A stretch of DNA of 64,000 nucleotides from Tribonema minus. Lineage: Eukaryota > Sar > Xanthophyceae > Tribonematales > Tribonemataceae. Of this stretch, positions 24,028 through 36,000 are shown piece by piece. The translations under genes were made by a program, and so were the position numbers. The stretch covers positions 248,001-312,000 of the forward strand of contig JAFCMP010000542.1 in assembly GCA_017506865.1 (NCBI GenBank). Reading direction: 5' to 3'. The notes under the pieces are model-generated. The model searched no databases. It saw only the letters and a program-made list of their open reading frames with translations, and was not told the DNA's origin. Each line of letters starts with the position of its first letter. The stretch's first letter is position 1.

Positions 24028-27000
24028 TTTTTATTAATTCTCGCTCAGGGCGCGAAGAAGCCCAGATGATTGGCATCTAGCTGTAAGGAATCTACATGTC
24101 GTATGACAGTCTGAAAGTGTCGCAACGACAACCACTCAAACGCCACCGCCGCCAAATGGCATCTCGGGGTCCTCCCCTGCGTCCTCCTCATGTGCCCCCC
24201 CCCTCTGGTTTCTGCCATGTGTGTCATGACACGGCCACAGTACGCCATGTGGAGCGCTGCCGACAGTGCCGAGCGTAAGCGCGCCAGGGCGATGCCCTTG
24301 AGAGCTTTAGGGCGCGCTCCTCCGGGCACTGACATCCTGCTGGCATACTCCGTCGCCACAGCCTCCAGCAGCTTCCGCCCCTGCTCCCCGATGCTGCCAA
24401 ATGACCCTATTGCCAAAGTGGCAAGTTTGTAGCAATTCTGATCATAATGACCAGAATAGTGGGTAGTCTTGGCGGCCTCCTGGTCGCGGCAGCATCGCTC
24501 AGGGTCTGCTGCTGTCTTCGCCGCCCGCGACGCCACCTGTGCCTCGAAGCAGGTAACGTCCACCATGAGCGGTAGGTGGCGTGTCGGGTCGTCGTAGCCG
24601 GTCACCGGGAAGGCGTCGGCAGGCAGCACGATGTCCATCCTGCGACTCCCCGGCGGCCCGGCGGACCCCAGAACCGGCGTGTAGTCCTCGTCAACCAGTC
24701 CTGTTTTGAGGTATTGCCGCAGGATGCGCTGCGTGGCCCTCTTGACGCTATTATGGACGATGGTGTCGTGCGCCTTGACGCGTGGCGCTTGACATAGCCG
24801 TGCATGCAGGGTGCCGCCCGGCGACTTCCCGCACAGCTTGCAGCCTGTCGTCTGTTCCTCTACTCCGATGACACGTTTGACGGCCAGTTGCCAGGATAGG
24901 CCGTCGAACGAAGCCGTTGTGGAGTACATGGGCTCGTTGAGGAATGCCATGCCGATCGAGTGCATGTGGCGCTGCGACCGGAATCGAGCAAGTGCTTGCG
25001 TGCGTTGCGTGCCCTGCGGCAGCTGTTGCAGGTCCGCCTCCACCTTATCTGCAAGCTCGGTAGCGACGGCATCTGCAAGCGCACTCTGATTGGGGCGCTT
25101 CAGGCTACACTGCAACTGCAGAGCACTGGCGTCAAGTACGCAAACAGCCTCCGCACCAGTGCCACCACCTGCTGTCGGCCGCAGCGGCGGCTGCTGCGTA
25201 GGTGGTTGCTGCTGCAGTGGCGTTAGCGCTGGTGGCAGTGTATGTTCCAGCTTGTCACCTGTTGCTGCACGTAGAGATGCGGCAGCTGTGGCGATCGTCC
25301 GCATGAGCCTGAGGGGCAGGCGCGCCACCTCTGCTGCTGCTGCGCCTTGTAGCATTGCTGGTGTGGAACGCGCAGCGCCTGCATTGACGGCTGCCGCTGG
25401 TGCGTGCGCTGGTGCTGCAGCTGCGCCGCCTGCCGTTGCTGCTGCTGCCAGTGGTGTTGCTGCTGCCGCAGGTGCTGGTGCAGCACCTGCCGCATTGGCC
25501 GCTGCCACCGCCATTGCCGCTGTCGCAGCCGGCATGATTGCGGCGCCGCCTGCCAACGCTGCTCCTGTTGCAGGTGCTGCAGCAGCCCTAGTAGGGCCTG
25601 GAGCAGCTGTGTTGCCTATGCCCGCAGCAGCTGCTGTTGATGCTGCAGTTAGTGATGCCGCCGAGGCCACTTGAGGTGCAACATGTGCTACAGCTGCTGC
25701 AGCAGCTTCTGATGCTGGAGCAGCTGCTGCTGCCGCCGCCGCTGCTGCCGCCGGAGCAGGTGCGCCGTGCGCCGCCGCTGCTGCTGCCGCTGGTGCCGCC
25801 TGTGCTGCCGCCGCGGCCCCTGATCCAGCGGCAGCTGCGTCGTGTGTTGCCGGAATGGCTGCGCCATAAGCGCGGCCTGCCGCTGATGCAGTTGCCGCTG
25901 CCGGAGCGGTCGCGCCTCCACTGGCAACCGCCGCTGCCGCTGTAACAGTTGCCGCTGCTGATGCTGCTGGTGCTGGTGCTGCTGCCGCTGCTGCCGGTGC
26001 CGCTTGTGTTGCCGCATCCTCAGCAGCGTCGTCTGCAACCGCTTGAGGAGCCGCCTGCTGCAGCACCCCCGCCCATCCAGAGAGTGCTGGTTGCAGCGCT
26101 TGCAACGTGCCCGCCACATACGCAGCATCAGCGATGTCGCAGGCGCTGGTAATGCCAAGGCCGCCATGCCGTGTTGGGAGTCGCGCTTGCTGTAAGGCTG
26201 GGCCGTGCGCTGCCAGATGGAAGTGGGCCCCACTTTGCTCACACTGGTGCCAGGTCTGGCCTGGTGGCTGCAGGCCCATTGAGTGCTCAAGCACCCACTG
26301 CGTGACACGATCCCACTCCTTGGCGGCTGGCGCTGTCTGCGTAGTGGGAATGGTGCGCAGGCAGTACGTCATGCGAGGCACCACGCAGTAGCGCAGTAAC
26401 CTGAACATAGCCCTCGGAGATGTCAGGCGCGCGCATCGCTCTGCGAATCGAGCCCCTGCCCCGCCTGCACCCGCTTCCCTGCGCAGCCATGCGTCCACAA
26501 AGCTGCTGTGGCCCACCGGCACCCCCAGCAACACAGCTCCGCGGTTCTGATTTTCATCCGTATCCCCCACTAGCTGAACGCCCAGCTGCTGCAGCAGTTG
26601 CCGCTCGTGGTCTGTCACCACATGCCCCCTGCCAGGCAGCGCGCGTGACTTGGTGAGGTTTAGCTCCAGCCCCACCTCCGCAAAGTGTTGTTTGAGCTGC
26701 GCCACCGCCTGTATGTCATCCTGAGTCAGCGTGCAAGCGCCTGTTCGGACGTTGGCATCGTCCATGTAGGCGCCCATCCGCCTCCGCGCGCGCTGCGCGA
26801 CCGCCGCCTCATTGAATTGTTTCAAGCACTGAGCAATGGCGCCGCAGAAGAGCATCGGTGCTGCGGGGTCCCCCTGCTTAAACCCGCGCTGAGACATGAT
26901 GATGCGCGTGGAGCCGTCGACGTGCTGGAACAGCAGGCGTGGCCGAGTGCGAACGTATGTGCCGATGAAGTAGTCGAGGAAGTCCGGCAGCTGTGCTGCT

Positions 27001-29554
27001 ACCCATTCCGCTGCCGCCAGGACGAACACCATGTTGAAGGCATTCTTGAGGTCCAGCATGAACTGCCAGTGACCAAGCTCATACGCGAGTTTGCCGGCCA
27101 TGGCCGCTTTCTCCGCTCCTGCTGAGACGGCTACCCCATACTGCCCGTCTGGCTCAAGGAGCTCCGCCAGGAAGTCTTTGCGGTCTGCCACGTACACCGA
27201 AGTGCATAGTCGCTGCAGCACCTCGCCGCAAACGATGGGCCGCTGCTTAGCTGTACCATCTTCCTGTTGTTCTGCAAGTGGCGTTAGACGCCCCGCGCCA
27301 TGCAACTGCCAGAAGGCATCCGGCAGCCGCGCAGCCTCCCGCATAACGGCCTGAAGCCACCGTGTGAGGACAGCAGCAAACTCATGCCTTCCCCAGCTTG
27401 TGCGTAGCGCGTCCTGCAGGTGGCTGTAGCGCAGCCACGATGGGCCTGCTCCACTGTAAGGGCTTGCTCGCTGGACGAGCTTGGCAACCGTCTCTAGCTC
27501 AATTCCCTCCCCCTGTAACAGGCTGAGTTCTGCTGGCATGTCGGCTGCTTTCGCCACAAGCTGATCAACCATGCCAGATAGCTCATGGAGTTGTTCCCCT
27601 GGCGCAGCGGGGGGGTGTTTGGACTGCATGGCGGCAAAGCAGTCATCATCAGGTATCGCCACCGTTTTGGGCTGAAGGAAACGCGCTGCCTGCTGTAGCC
27701 CCCCCCGTGTGCCCATGCACTGTAGGACGCAGGCGTTGATCGCTGCCTCCGTTTGCTGGCGCGCGCGCCAGCGCCGGTGCGCACGCGCGTGTGCGAGGAG
27801 CGCTAGCACCAACCGGTCAAGCTCACCGCGTGCCAACATTCTGATTCTGTCGGAGCGAGTGATGCCAGGTGCGCCATCGGTGGAGGTGATGAGTGATGGC
27901 ATGAGGTGGTGTAGAATCGTGGATCTTTGCAGTCGCTGCACCCGCCCTGCGGAATCTGGCTCCCGCGCCGCATTGACGAACGTCGTCATTGTGTGTGCCA
28001 ACAGATGTGTTGCTGCGTTCTCCAGTGCAGCTATTACATAGCGGCGATTGCGTGGTCTAGCAAGGCTTCTAGTTGTCGCGAACTGCAGCTTGCACAGCTC
28101 ATCGAGGCTGATGCTGTCAAGCACTGCTGCGACTGCAGGGGTTGAGATGGTCCACGTGAAAAGCCCACCTGCCCCACTTGCTGCGCCTGCAGGCGCTGCC
28201 GCTGCTGTCGCCGCACCTGCCGCTCGGGGGCCCCCTCCGCCGCCGCCGCGGCCGCCACGACCACAGCCTCGTCCACCGCTGTCGTTGCTGCGAGCGCTGC
28301 CACGGCCACCGCGGCCGTTTTGAGTTCGCGCGCCACTGCCGCTGTTGCTAGCACCGCCGCTGCGGCTGCTGGCATCACTGCTGCGGCCGTTGCCAGCGCC
28401 GCTGTCCTTAGTACCGGCTGCACTGCCGCCGCCGGCACCGCTGCTGCTGCCGCCTCCGGTTCTGCTGCCGCTAGTCGCTCTGCTACTGCTGATGTCTGCA
28501 TCATTGCTGCCGCTGCGAACACATCCTCCATTGCCACGTCCGCGCCCTCCACTGCGACCCCGACCCCCTCGTGTAGCACTGCTGCCCCCGCGTTCCGGCC
28601 TCGTTGAGCTGCCGGAGGAGCTGCTGCCACCAGCCTGAGCAGCAGGTGCCTGCTGCGCGTGCGCTGGTCCCTTTGCGTAGGGGTTGCCGATGGGTGTGCA
28701 CGCCGGTCGCTGCTGTGGCAGCGACGTGGTAGCTGTTGCCGTCGATGTATCAGGTGCTAGCGGTGCTGCTGATGCTGTTGTTGACAATGTTGCCGCCACT
28801 GCAGCGGGTGAAGTGATAGGCCTGCATTTGCGGCAGCGCTTGCCCGCGCTGGGATCGCTGCTGTCCACCCTGAATGTCTTGTTGGCATGAAACAGGTTTT
28901 TGCACAAGGCACACTCGGTGTAGATGGTTTGCAAGTGCGAGGTGCTGAGGTCGGAGCGCTCCAGGAACATTGCTGCTGTCCCACTGTGGTGTTCGCGCTG
29001 GTGCTTCGCCGCGATGTGGGCGTTTAACCTCTGCTGTAACGAGAGCAGCGACATGCCCTTCGTCACCACGGGGTCGCATTAGTTGCACTTGTACTCCGGG
29101 TCCGCACTGCCTCCACCTCCAGCTTCGTCGTCTAGCATCAGACGTTGCTGTTCCAGACTGTTGTGACCTGTTCTAGAGCGCTTGACTGCACTTTGCCCGC
29201 CCGTGTGCTCCCCTTCGCCTGTTTGATCGGAAATTGACCAACCGTCATTCTGTACCCTCTTGCGTTTGTGCGCTGCGCGTCCGTCTCCAGTTGCTCTGCT
29301 GCACCCACTCGTGCCATCGTCCTGTTGACAAGCGCCATTGCCATCTGCAGCACTGGTGCTAATGTCCTGCGCTTGTGCGCACGCTGGATCGGATTCCTTG
29401 CATTTCTGCGCTGATTCAGAGTTGGCAATACGGGCCTCCCGCCGCCGCCATGATATCCTTTTCATGATCTCTGCTACGCCATGGTGCTACATGCTACAGC
29501 TACATACCTGTCCGCATCTCTATATCACGTACTTCGAAGAGTACTTCCGCTTGA
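24028..29554 (-). mobile_element. LINE family 1: nearly whole 5.5-kb non-LTR retrotransposon with REL endonuclease
   Basis: Boundaries are fixed by comparison with segment B, which has the empty site at 49,999-50,005 (GGTACTTCATAG). The 3' end (minus strand) is GCGAGAATTAATAAAAA, directly followed by GTAC. The 5' end lies at 29,554, with the host sequence resuming as ACTTCATAGCC. Only a 2-4 base target duplication (GTAC against GAAC) can be argued. A short 5' UTR of about 90 bp precedes the first ATG at 29,465. There is no poly-A tail, only a short A-rich end. High identity to a second 3' fragment at 40.1-40.3 kb shows recent activity of the family. Confidence 0.93.
24045..29465 (-). CDS. LINE-1 polyprotein: zinc fingers, reverse transcriptase, CCHC and restriction-like endonuclease
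   Basis: From ATG at 29,465 to the stop near 24,045 the frame is open except for one TAA at 29,079-29,081. The TAA falls inside a C2H2 finger: EYKCN-stop-CDP..SLQQRLNAHIAAKH. The 3' part alone is 1,674 codons. Numbering from 29,069: Cys-rich ECALCKNLF..GKRCRKC (about 50-80), Gly/Ser/Arg-rich linker (about 95-300), RT with DLKNAFN (about 673), GFKQGDPAAP (about 731) and YMDD (about 767), Ala-rich linker (about 960-1,290), CCHC finger CKLCGKSPGGTLHARLC (about 1,410-1,428), then the endonuclease with MVDVTCFEAQ (about 1,500) and KTTHYSGHY (about 1,535), and a C-terminal LGFFAP. N-terminal fingers, central RT and a C-terminal REL are the plan of R2/NeSL/CRE-like elements. The exact clade needs a phylogeny. 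Confidence 0.9.
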
Positions 29555-29707
29555 ACTTCATAGCCGCAGTGACTGCGCATCTTTTCCTAGGCTCTCTGCA
29601 GCCTTACAAAATTTGTGTCTCCACGAGTCAATGGCACATGGAAGCAACACAATGTCGGTATGATGGCAATGTCAGCATGATGACTCATGCTATGCCTCAT
29701 GGCGCGT

Positions 29708-29800
29708 CTAACCCTAACCCTAACCCTAACCCTAACCCTAATCCTAACCCTAACCCTAATCCTAACCCTAAACCCTAACCCTAACCCTAACCCTCACCCT
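29708..29800. repeat. internal telomere-like block (CCCTAA)n, longest in the window
   Basis: About 15 units of CCCTAA with three or four single-base variants, reading CCCTAA on the plus strand. It lies exactly between the right edge of segment A (29,694) and the truncated 3' side of the MAP3K gene. Confidence 0.95.
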
Positions 29801-30062
29801 TTCAGCCAGAAACACGACCGAGATGCTCAATGAAACACGTGGGTACAGTGACAGGGTTAGGGTTCGGGTTAGGATTACGTTGACTTGTTTACCGTATGCC
29901 CTACACAAGAAGATCGGTGGCAGGTTACGCCACGCCATGATGTGCGTACCACGCTATGAAGACAGCGACGGGGAACACATCAAGCATGCCTGTGTGATAC
30001 CGTCTGGGGAACTTGCGTGGAGCAGTTTACGTCTCGCTGCATAGACAAGGCGAGGCTCTTAC

Positions 30063-33000
30063 TGTTGGCGCTCTTGATATCTCTGTGTATGATGTGGTTG
30101 TCATGCAGGTACTCCAGGCCCAGCAGCATCTGCACGCGGAGAGTCACATTGTTGAACCTTTTTTAAGCGAAAGTCAGCATCAATGTTGCGGCGCACACGT
30201 GTGGTTGTGGCGCAGGTACTCTAGGGTCAGCAGCATTCTTCATACTCACAAATAGAGAGAGAAAGCCAAACTGCATGTGATGCCATGGTTGATGTGGATG
30301 TCGTGCAGGCACGCTACCCTAGAAGCATAGGCATGGCGGTGGAGACAGGGCGGAGTCTGCGGTGTTCAATTTCAAGTACACGCCTGATGTCATTTGGCGA
30401 TGTCGGTTAGAAGTGAGTGTCAATGCGCATTGAGACACGTTCAACACGTAGATCCTGATTGCAAGCTGGACACCCAACCATCTCAGTTTTTTTGTGCCCC
30501 AAGCAAGAATAAGTACGCATCTTTCCATTTCCCGCAATACTTTACCAGCCGCTGGCTGAGGCTGTCAATGCAACTGAGACCCATGCCAATCTTCCAGTAG
30601 CGAGAGAGAGTGCTGGCCTCGAGGTAATGCACTGCATGGTTCTGAATCGTGCATCAGCGCTGTAGTCCTGCCGCTGGCATAAGCCGAGCTCTTGCACGGA
30701 ATAACCTCCCTTTTTGCTGTTTGCCAGGAACATTTGTGTATACACTACTACCCGCACATAGAAGTTTTGGTTCGGTTACACGATTGCATATCAGTGAGAA
30801 CTTCAATTTCATGTTTGTAACTATCACCTGGCGCGCATAGTCCCTCGCAACGGTCTCGCGCACGGGCCCAAAATCATTGAGCAGATCTTTTAGAGAGCGC
30901 CCAGGAACCCACTCGCAGAATGTATACAGCATGTTCCCGTGGTGGCAGCAGGCCGCAGCATATCAGGCGCCAGAGGGGGGGTAGGGGGGAGGAGGGGGGG
31001 GGGCAGTTGAGAACCGAGCGGCAGTGACTGCGGTGCGCGTACCCCCATTCGAAAATGTAGTGAGGTGATGGTGAGAAATGAGCTGCGCCGCCGCAATCTG
31101 TTGAAAAGCAGCGCTCAGCCATGTTGAGGTTGAGTCGTGCCACCCCAGGCAGGGTTTGCATTGTGTTACCAAGTCACTTTTGCTGGCAACGCGTGCTGTT
31201 CATGAGTTGTGTCTGCCTGGCCACTCAGCTGTTCACAACTGGCGTGGTGGTGACGCTACGTATGCGCTGTCAGCTGCCAAAAGATGGGACTTTGCTTAGC
31301 AATATGCTGAGACTCTGCTTGAATGATTTCGGCCGTCTGCTGGTTAACGTTTGGCGGTGCAGACGTCAAAGAGCGGATACCAAAATTCTGAGCATTCCGT
31401 CTAGGCCCTAGGGTCGCGGTAAGAGTCGGGGTCACAGCAATGAGTACTGGCGCATTGAAGCAACAAAACTCAACATGGCAGGTTATTTCTGACGTGCAGT
31501 TGCGAGCGGAGTTTTTCGGTGCTGCTGCGTGCATGACACTGCGCACGCAGCATCATGACAACGCTCAGCACAAACATAATTCAGCAACACCGCATCGCAA
31601 CGCCTCCCCGCAGAAATACAACTCCGCCCAAACTAAGCGTTAGGGCTAGGTTATGCGCTAGGGCTAAGTATTTGTACGACAGCGCTGCGGACCCGGCAAC
31701 TGCTGCTGCTGCTGCTGCTGCTGGCAAGCTGCGTGACCGAGCAGATGAGAGGGGCAGCACCCTCGCCAATGCCTTAGCTTTAACTCTGCAAAGCTCTTCT
31801 GAGTGTTATCACCACCCTTGAAACGACGAATACCTTGAAAATGCAGGGCCAGCCTTGACCCCCCCCAACCGAAACGCAGTCTCACTCCCAGCCCCAACTA
31901 ACCCCAACTGCCTTCATGAACAGAGCTCCGTCCATCGCGCATCGCCCCCGCGCCACCTGAATGCGTATATACATACATACCTGGCTGCATCAAAGTCAAC
32001 GCCCAGGTACTGCACGACGTGGGGGTGCTGCATGGCGCGCAGCAGATTGACCTCCATCTCCACCTCCGCAATCTCGCCGCTGCCGCCGCCGCCGTTACCG
32101 CCGCCGCCGCCGCCGTCGCCACTCTGGTGGTGGTAAGGGAATGTCGGCAGTGCAGCGGCGGCGGCAGCAGCAGCAGCAGCAGCAGCAGCAAACGGTATTG
32201 CATCGTGAAGCGCAGAACGGCTAGAGCTTGATGGACGTCCGTGCCGTGACATGACACTTGATTTGCCTTCTAAGAGCAGGAGACATCAATGCACACTGCG
32301 CGCCTCCTGGAGCTGCCGCTGGTGCCGTCGGTGCTGCCGTCCGCAGGCGCAATCGGGTTAGGGCTAGGGTTAGGGTTAGGGTTAAAACTAGGCTGACGGG
32401 CCCGACTTTCTGACATGCTCCAACCCCTGATCATTCTTGTGGTAGCTGCATTGCAATCAACGCCAGGGCGCGAGTGGGTGTGTAAATTGCACGCGCACCC
32501 AAAGCGCGGTCGACGCGTGCACTTCAACTTGAAGTGGGTGTGCAGCGGCGCAGCGTCACCCAGGCACCTAAAGCGCTTTCACGAACCCTAACCCTAACGC
32601 TAAGCACTCAAAAGCGCTGCCAAGAGGCATGCAACCTAACCCTAACGCTGATTCTACCTCTGCCTAACCCCACGTAAAGAGACTAGGTTGCATGATTGCC
32701 AAGGGTGAGAGTTACTGTAGGGCTAGTGCGTACAACGCAGGATTGGGCGGTGCACAGGGATATTCTAAAGCGCGTGCCTGCCTTGAGAATTAAAACTGAG
32801 ACTCAAACTTGAGGCCCAGACTCAATGATGGGGGGCGAAGCTCCACAACACAGCTTGATCTGAGAGATACCGCACCACTGCACCCACTGTCCGTGTTGCG
32901 AGGGTTAGGGTTAGAGTTAGGGTTGGGTGCTGACAACCGCGTGACCCCTGTGGGACCCTCAAAGTGGCAACCGTTGCAAATCTTCCTGATGTCACTGCGG

Positions 33001-36000
33001 CGTGTCATAATGTCCCGGCACATTGCCGACGCGTGTGGTTGAGCAATGCTGCTGGTCATAGAGCTTGCCGTTGAAGTTTGCCAACTAGGCAACTAGGACC
33101 TAGGGTTGAGAGTAGGGTTTGGCAGCGATGGTCAGGGTAGAAGTCAGGGTCTGGCACGCACCCGCAGTAAAGATGCCGAGAGAGGCAGCGCCTTCACTGC
33201 CACTATCTGTGGGGGTCAAGGGCGAGGCACGCGTGCAGCAAGCACATGTGGAAGGTGAGGGTGAGGGTGATCGCATGACAGGGCTGCACGCAGCTACATA
33301 CCTGTCTATTGGTTGCTTTAGTTTGGTCCCTGGGTTTCTTCTGGGATGTGACATGGCATAACGGTTTTAGCTTATCACTGCACATACAGTGCTCGTATGT
33401 GGGAGGGTGGTATTGTTGCTGCCGCTGCTGTTGCATCACGTGAAGACACCTGGCATTGGTACCAATACCGTTTTGGAGTAGTACCTTCACCTAGCGCCGG
33501 TATCCAAGCTCCTAGGGCACAGCGCAGACTAGGCAGCTGCATTGACGCAAACTTTTTGATTGCATAGGCAACCCGGCCTCCCTTGGGCCTTCATAAATAC
33601 AAGTCCATACGTACCTTCACCTCCTTCGAAACACCGGTCTCACACGCAACATGCATGTACCTAGTGCACAACCAGACACGCTGTTCATGACAATGGGGGA
33701 GCGCCTTTGTCTCCTTTCTTCTTCTTTTTTGAAACAGCTGCCCACAACGGGCGTTTGTTTCCATTTACGAAGCCACCAGCGCTGCAGAGCTTGAAGGTTG
33801 CAATCGCTGCAAGAACGTGTGCGTGCGGCAAGGGTATTAGGTTTGTAGGCTGCAGTGCTTCGGAGGCAACACGCGTTTGATGTACAGCGCACTGCTTCTG
33901 CTGTTTACAGGGCGATTTACGCACACTGGTGATGCTCAGTGACCCACGCCTAGGGTTTGGGGTGCAGGGCTAGGGTTGAAGTCAGGAATAGGAACAGGCA
34001 CTTAAGGGGGGGGGGGGGGGGGGAGTGAGCCAAGCGTAACACACTCTGTGCCGTCTTGTACGTGTGCATCTCAACGGCTAGGATTAAAGTTAGGGTTAGG
34101 TTAGCAACGCTGGCGCACCTGGCCAGTCTCTTCGTTCGGCCCCTTGTGCACAGTGCCAAAAGAGCCGCTGCCGATTTTTGGGCCCAGTCGCCACTTGTCC
34201 TGTCAACAAGGCCAGAGCCACACGCGCAACAGAAGGCACTTCAGGCAATAGCGCAGCATTGCTGCCGAAAAGCACTTGGTTGATGAAAGCTTAAAGATGG
34301 AGCCTGCGCACGCATCACAGCACTGAAGTTGCAGTCAAAAGCGTTTGCCCCGGAGGCGCCATTGCAGCAAGTTTTAGCGTCCGGAGAGCGCTGCAGACAC
34401 AAACTTCAATTCCTCTCAGAGTCATTGGCGTGTGTGCGGCTCATTGAACAAGCTGAAGGCCGGTTGTGTTGCGGCGCTGCTGTATGTCTGCGAGCAAGAA
34501 TGGAGGCGGTTTGCAGTATATGCCTCTGCGAGACACTGCACCCGGGGGCAAGCGGCGGCGCACGAGAGCAGCGTGCCGCGCTGATGCTGCTGACCATGCG
34601 TAGTCTCCGCAACGCTGTCTGCTGTACTCTGTGCCTGTGTTGATGTCCATGCTACCAGCACCGACGCTCGCCGGCGGGGAAACACGGGCACTGTCGCCGC
34701 TGCGGAGCATATGATGAAGCTGATGGCACCGACACCAAGGTCTCCATTCTCATTCAGCGCCAGCACCCACAACTTGTATCATTGCTGTTCAGCCCCCCGT
34801 CCGTCATCGAGATGCTCCAGAGAGAGCCAGATTGTGTGTTGCGAATGTTGCACCGCGCACTGCACAGGCATCGCCACGAGTGCGCTTGGCGCAGCGGCGC
34901 ACACGTGACATGTACTTCGAGGGTGAAGAGCTAGGTGCCACCGTGCATCGCGGCAGGCGACCCTGCCGCGGCACACAATGAGAAACCCACTTCAACATTG
35001 AAGTGTGTGTGTCGTTGTGCCGCGCACACACTTCATATGTACATACTGCAGAAACGCGCACGCGCCACTCTGAAAATTGAAGTTGCTTGATCATACACGC
35101 ACTTGTGTGCCGTTGTGCCGTGTACACACCTTATATGTACATGCACTACAGAACGCGCACGTACTTCTTTAAAAGTGAAGTTTCCTGATGATCATGCGCG
35201 CGCGCACCTTGATCATGTTCTGTAGAACACGCGCATCGGAGAACTCTTTCCCCGCACTAGAAGGCCGGCTGTTCGGCCCTGCGCTGTAGGCTTCCGAACG
35301 CCGTGGCGACGCCGTCAGACTGCGTGCCAGCACCAAGTAAAACACGGGGGGCGGGTGTTATGCACTAAGCATGATGTGTTTGCGTTGGTGCCATCTAGCA
35401 GGTGGAAACAGGGGTTATGCAGTTGGACTTGAACATGTTGCGAAGACGTCTGAGGATCAGCAGCATCGGCTTGCATGAATTACTGACTGTCGCAGGCATT
35501 ACGTATCATCAGGTAGGTAGATCGTTTGTAGTGGAGAGAGGTATAGTTTGGTCATACCACCGCCGGTTGCAAGCAACAAGCGAAGACAAGGTGTGCCTTG
35601 GAGAGAGGTGGCTAAGCTGTAGGACTCCAACAGCCGCGGCAACATGGACGGCTTGAGCCACTTTTGATCAGCAGGAGAGTGAATGCAGGCGCTGTTACGA
35701 TACAGTAGGCTTTAAAGTCTTGTCGACTTGTCAGCAATCCCGGCACAAAAAGGAGCCAGGAAGCAGGAACCAGCAAGGGGCACTGCATCGGCAACACCGA
35801 TGGCCTGCGCCGTTGGTACACCCAGCTTTGCGTCAGAGAAGGGTAAGGGTAGGGTATGGGGTATGTATGGGGTATGCGCCATATTGTACGCTGGTTTGCG
35901 CTGCACTCAAGCGTGGGACAGCCAGAGGCAGCAAGCATGGCAAAGCCCCTTGTTCTGACAGGCAGGCAGGGGGTCCCCCCCAATGGAGGGGGTGTGAAGG

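Larger units (their letters stand above)
18782..29694. repeat. repeat segment A (split by a LINE insertion)
   Basis: 18,782-24,027 plus 29,555-29,694 match segment B (44,855-50,144) at about 97-98% by eye, across coding and non-coding parts alike. The interruption 24,028-29,554 is a family-1 LINE. The left edge is a LINE 3' end at GTAC and the right edge is a CCCTAA block. Segment A therefore lacks the 1.8 kb (F-box exons and LINE-3 site) that lies left of the match in B. Confidence 0.92.

Noticed and set aside
28034-28630. Ala/Val-rich frames opposite or beside the LINE-1 ORF
   Set aside because: Other-frame readings of the Gly/Ser/Arg-rich linker of the LINE protein.
29708-29800. Real chromosome end
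   Set aside because: Unique sequence continues on both sides and the block is short and degenerate; internal repeat.
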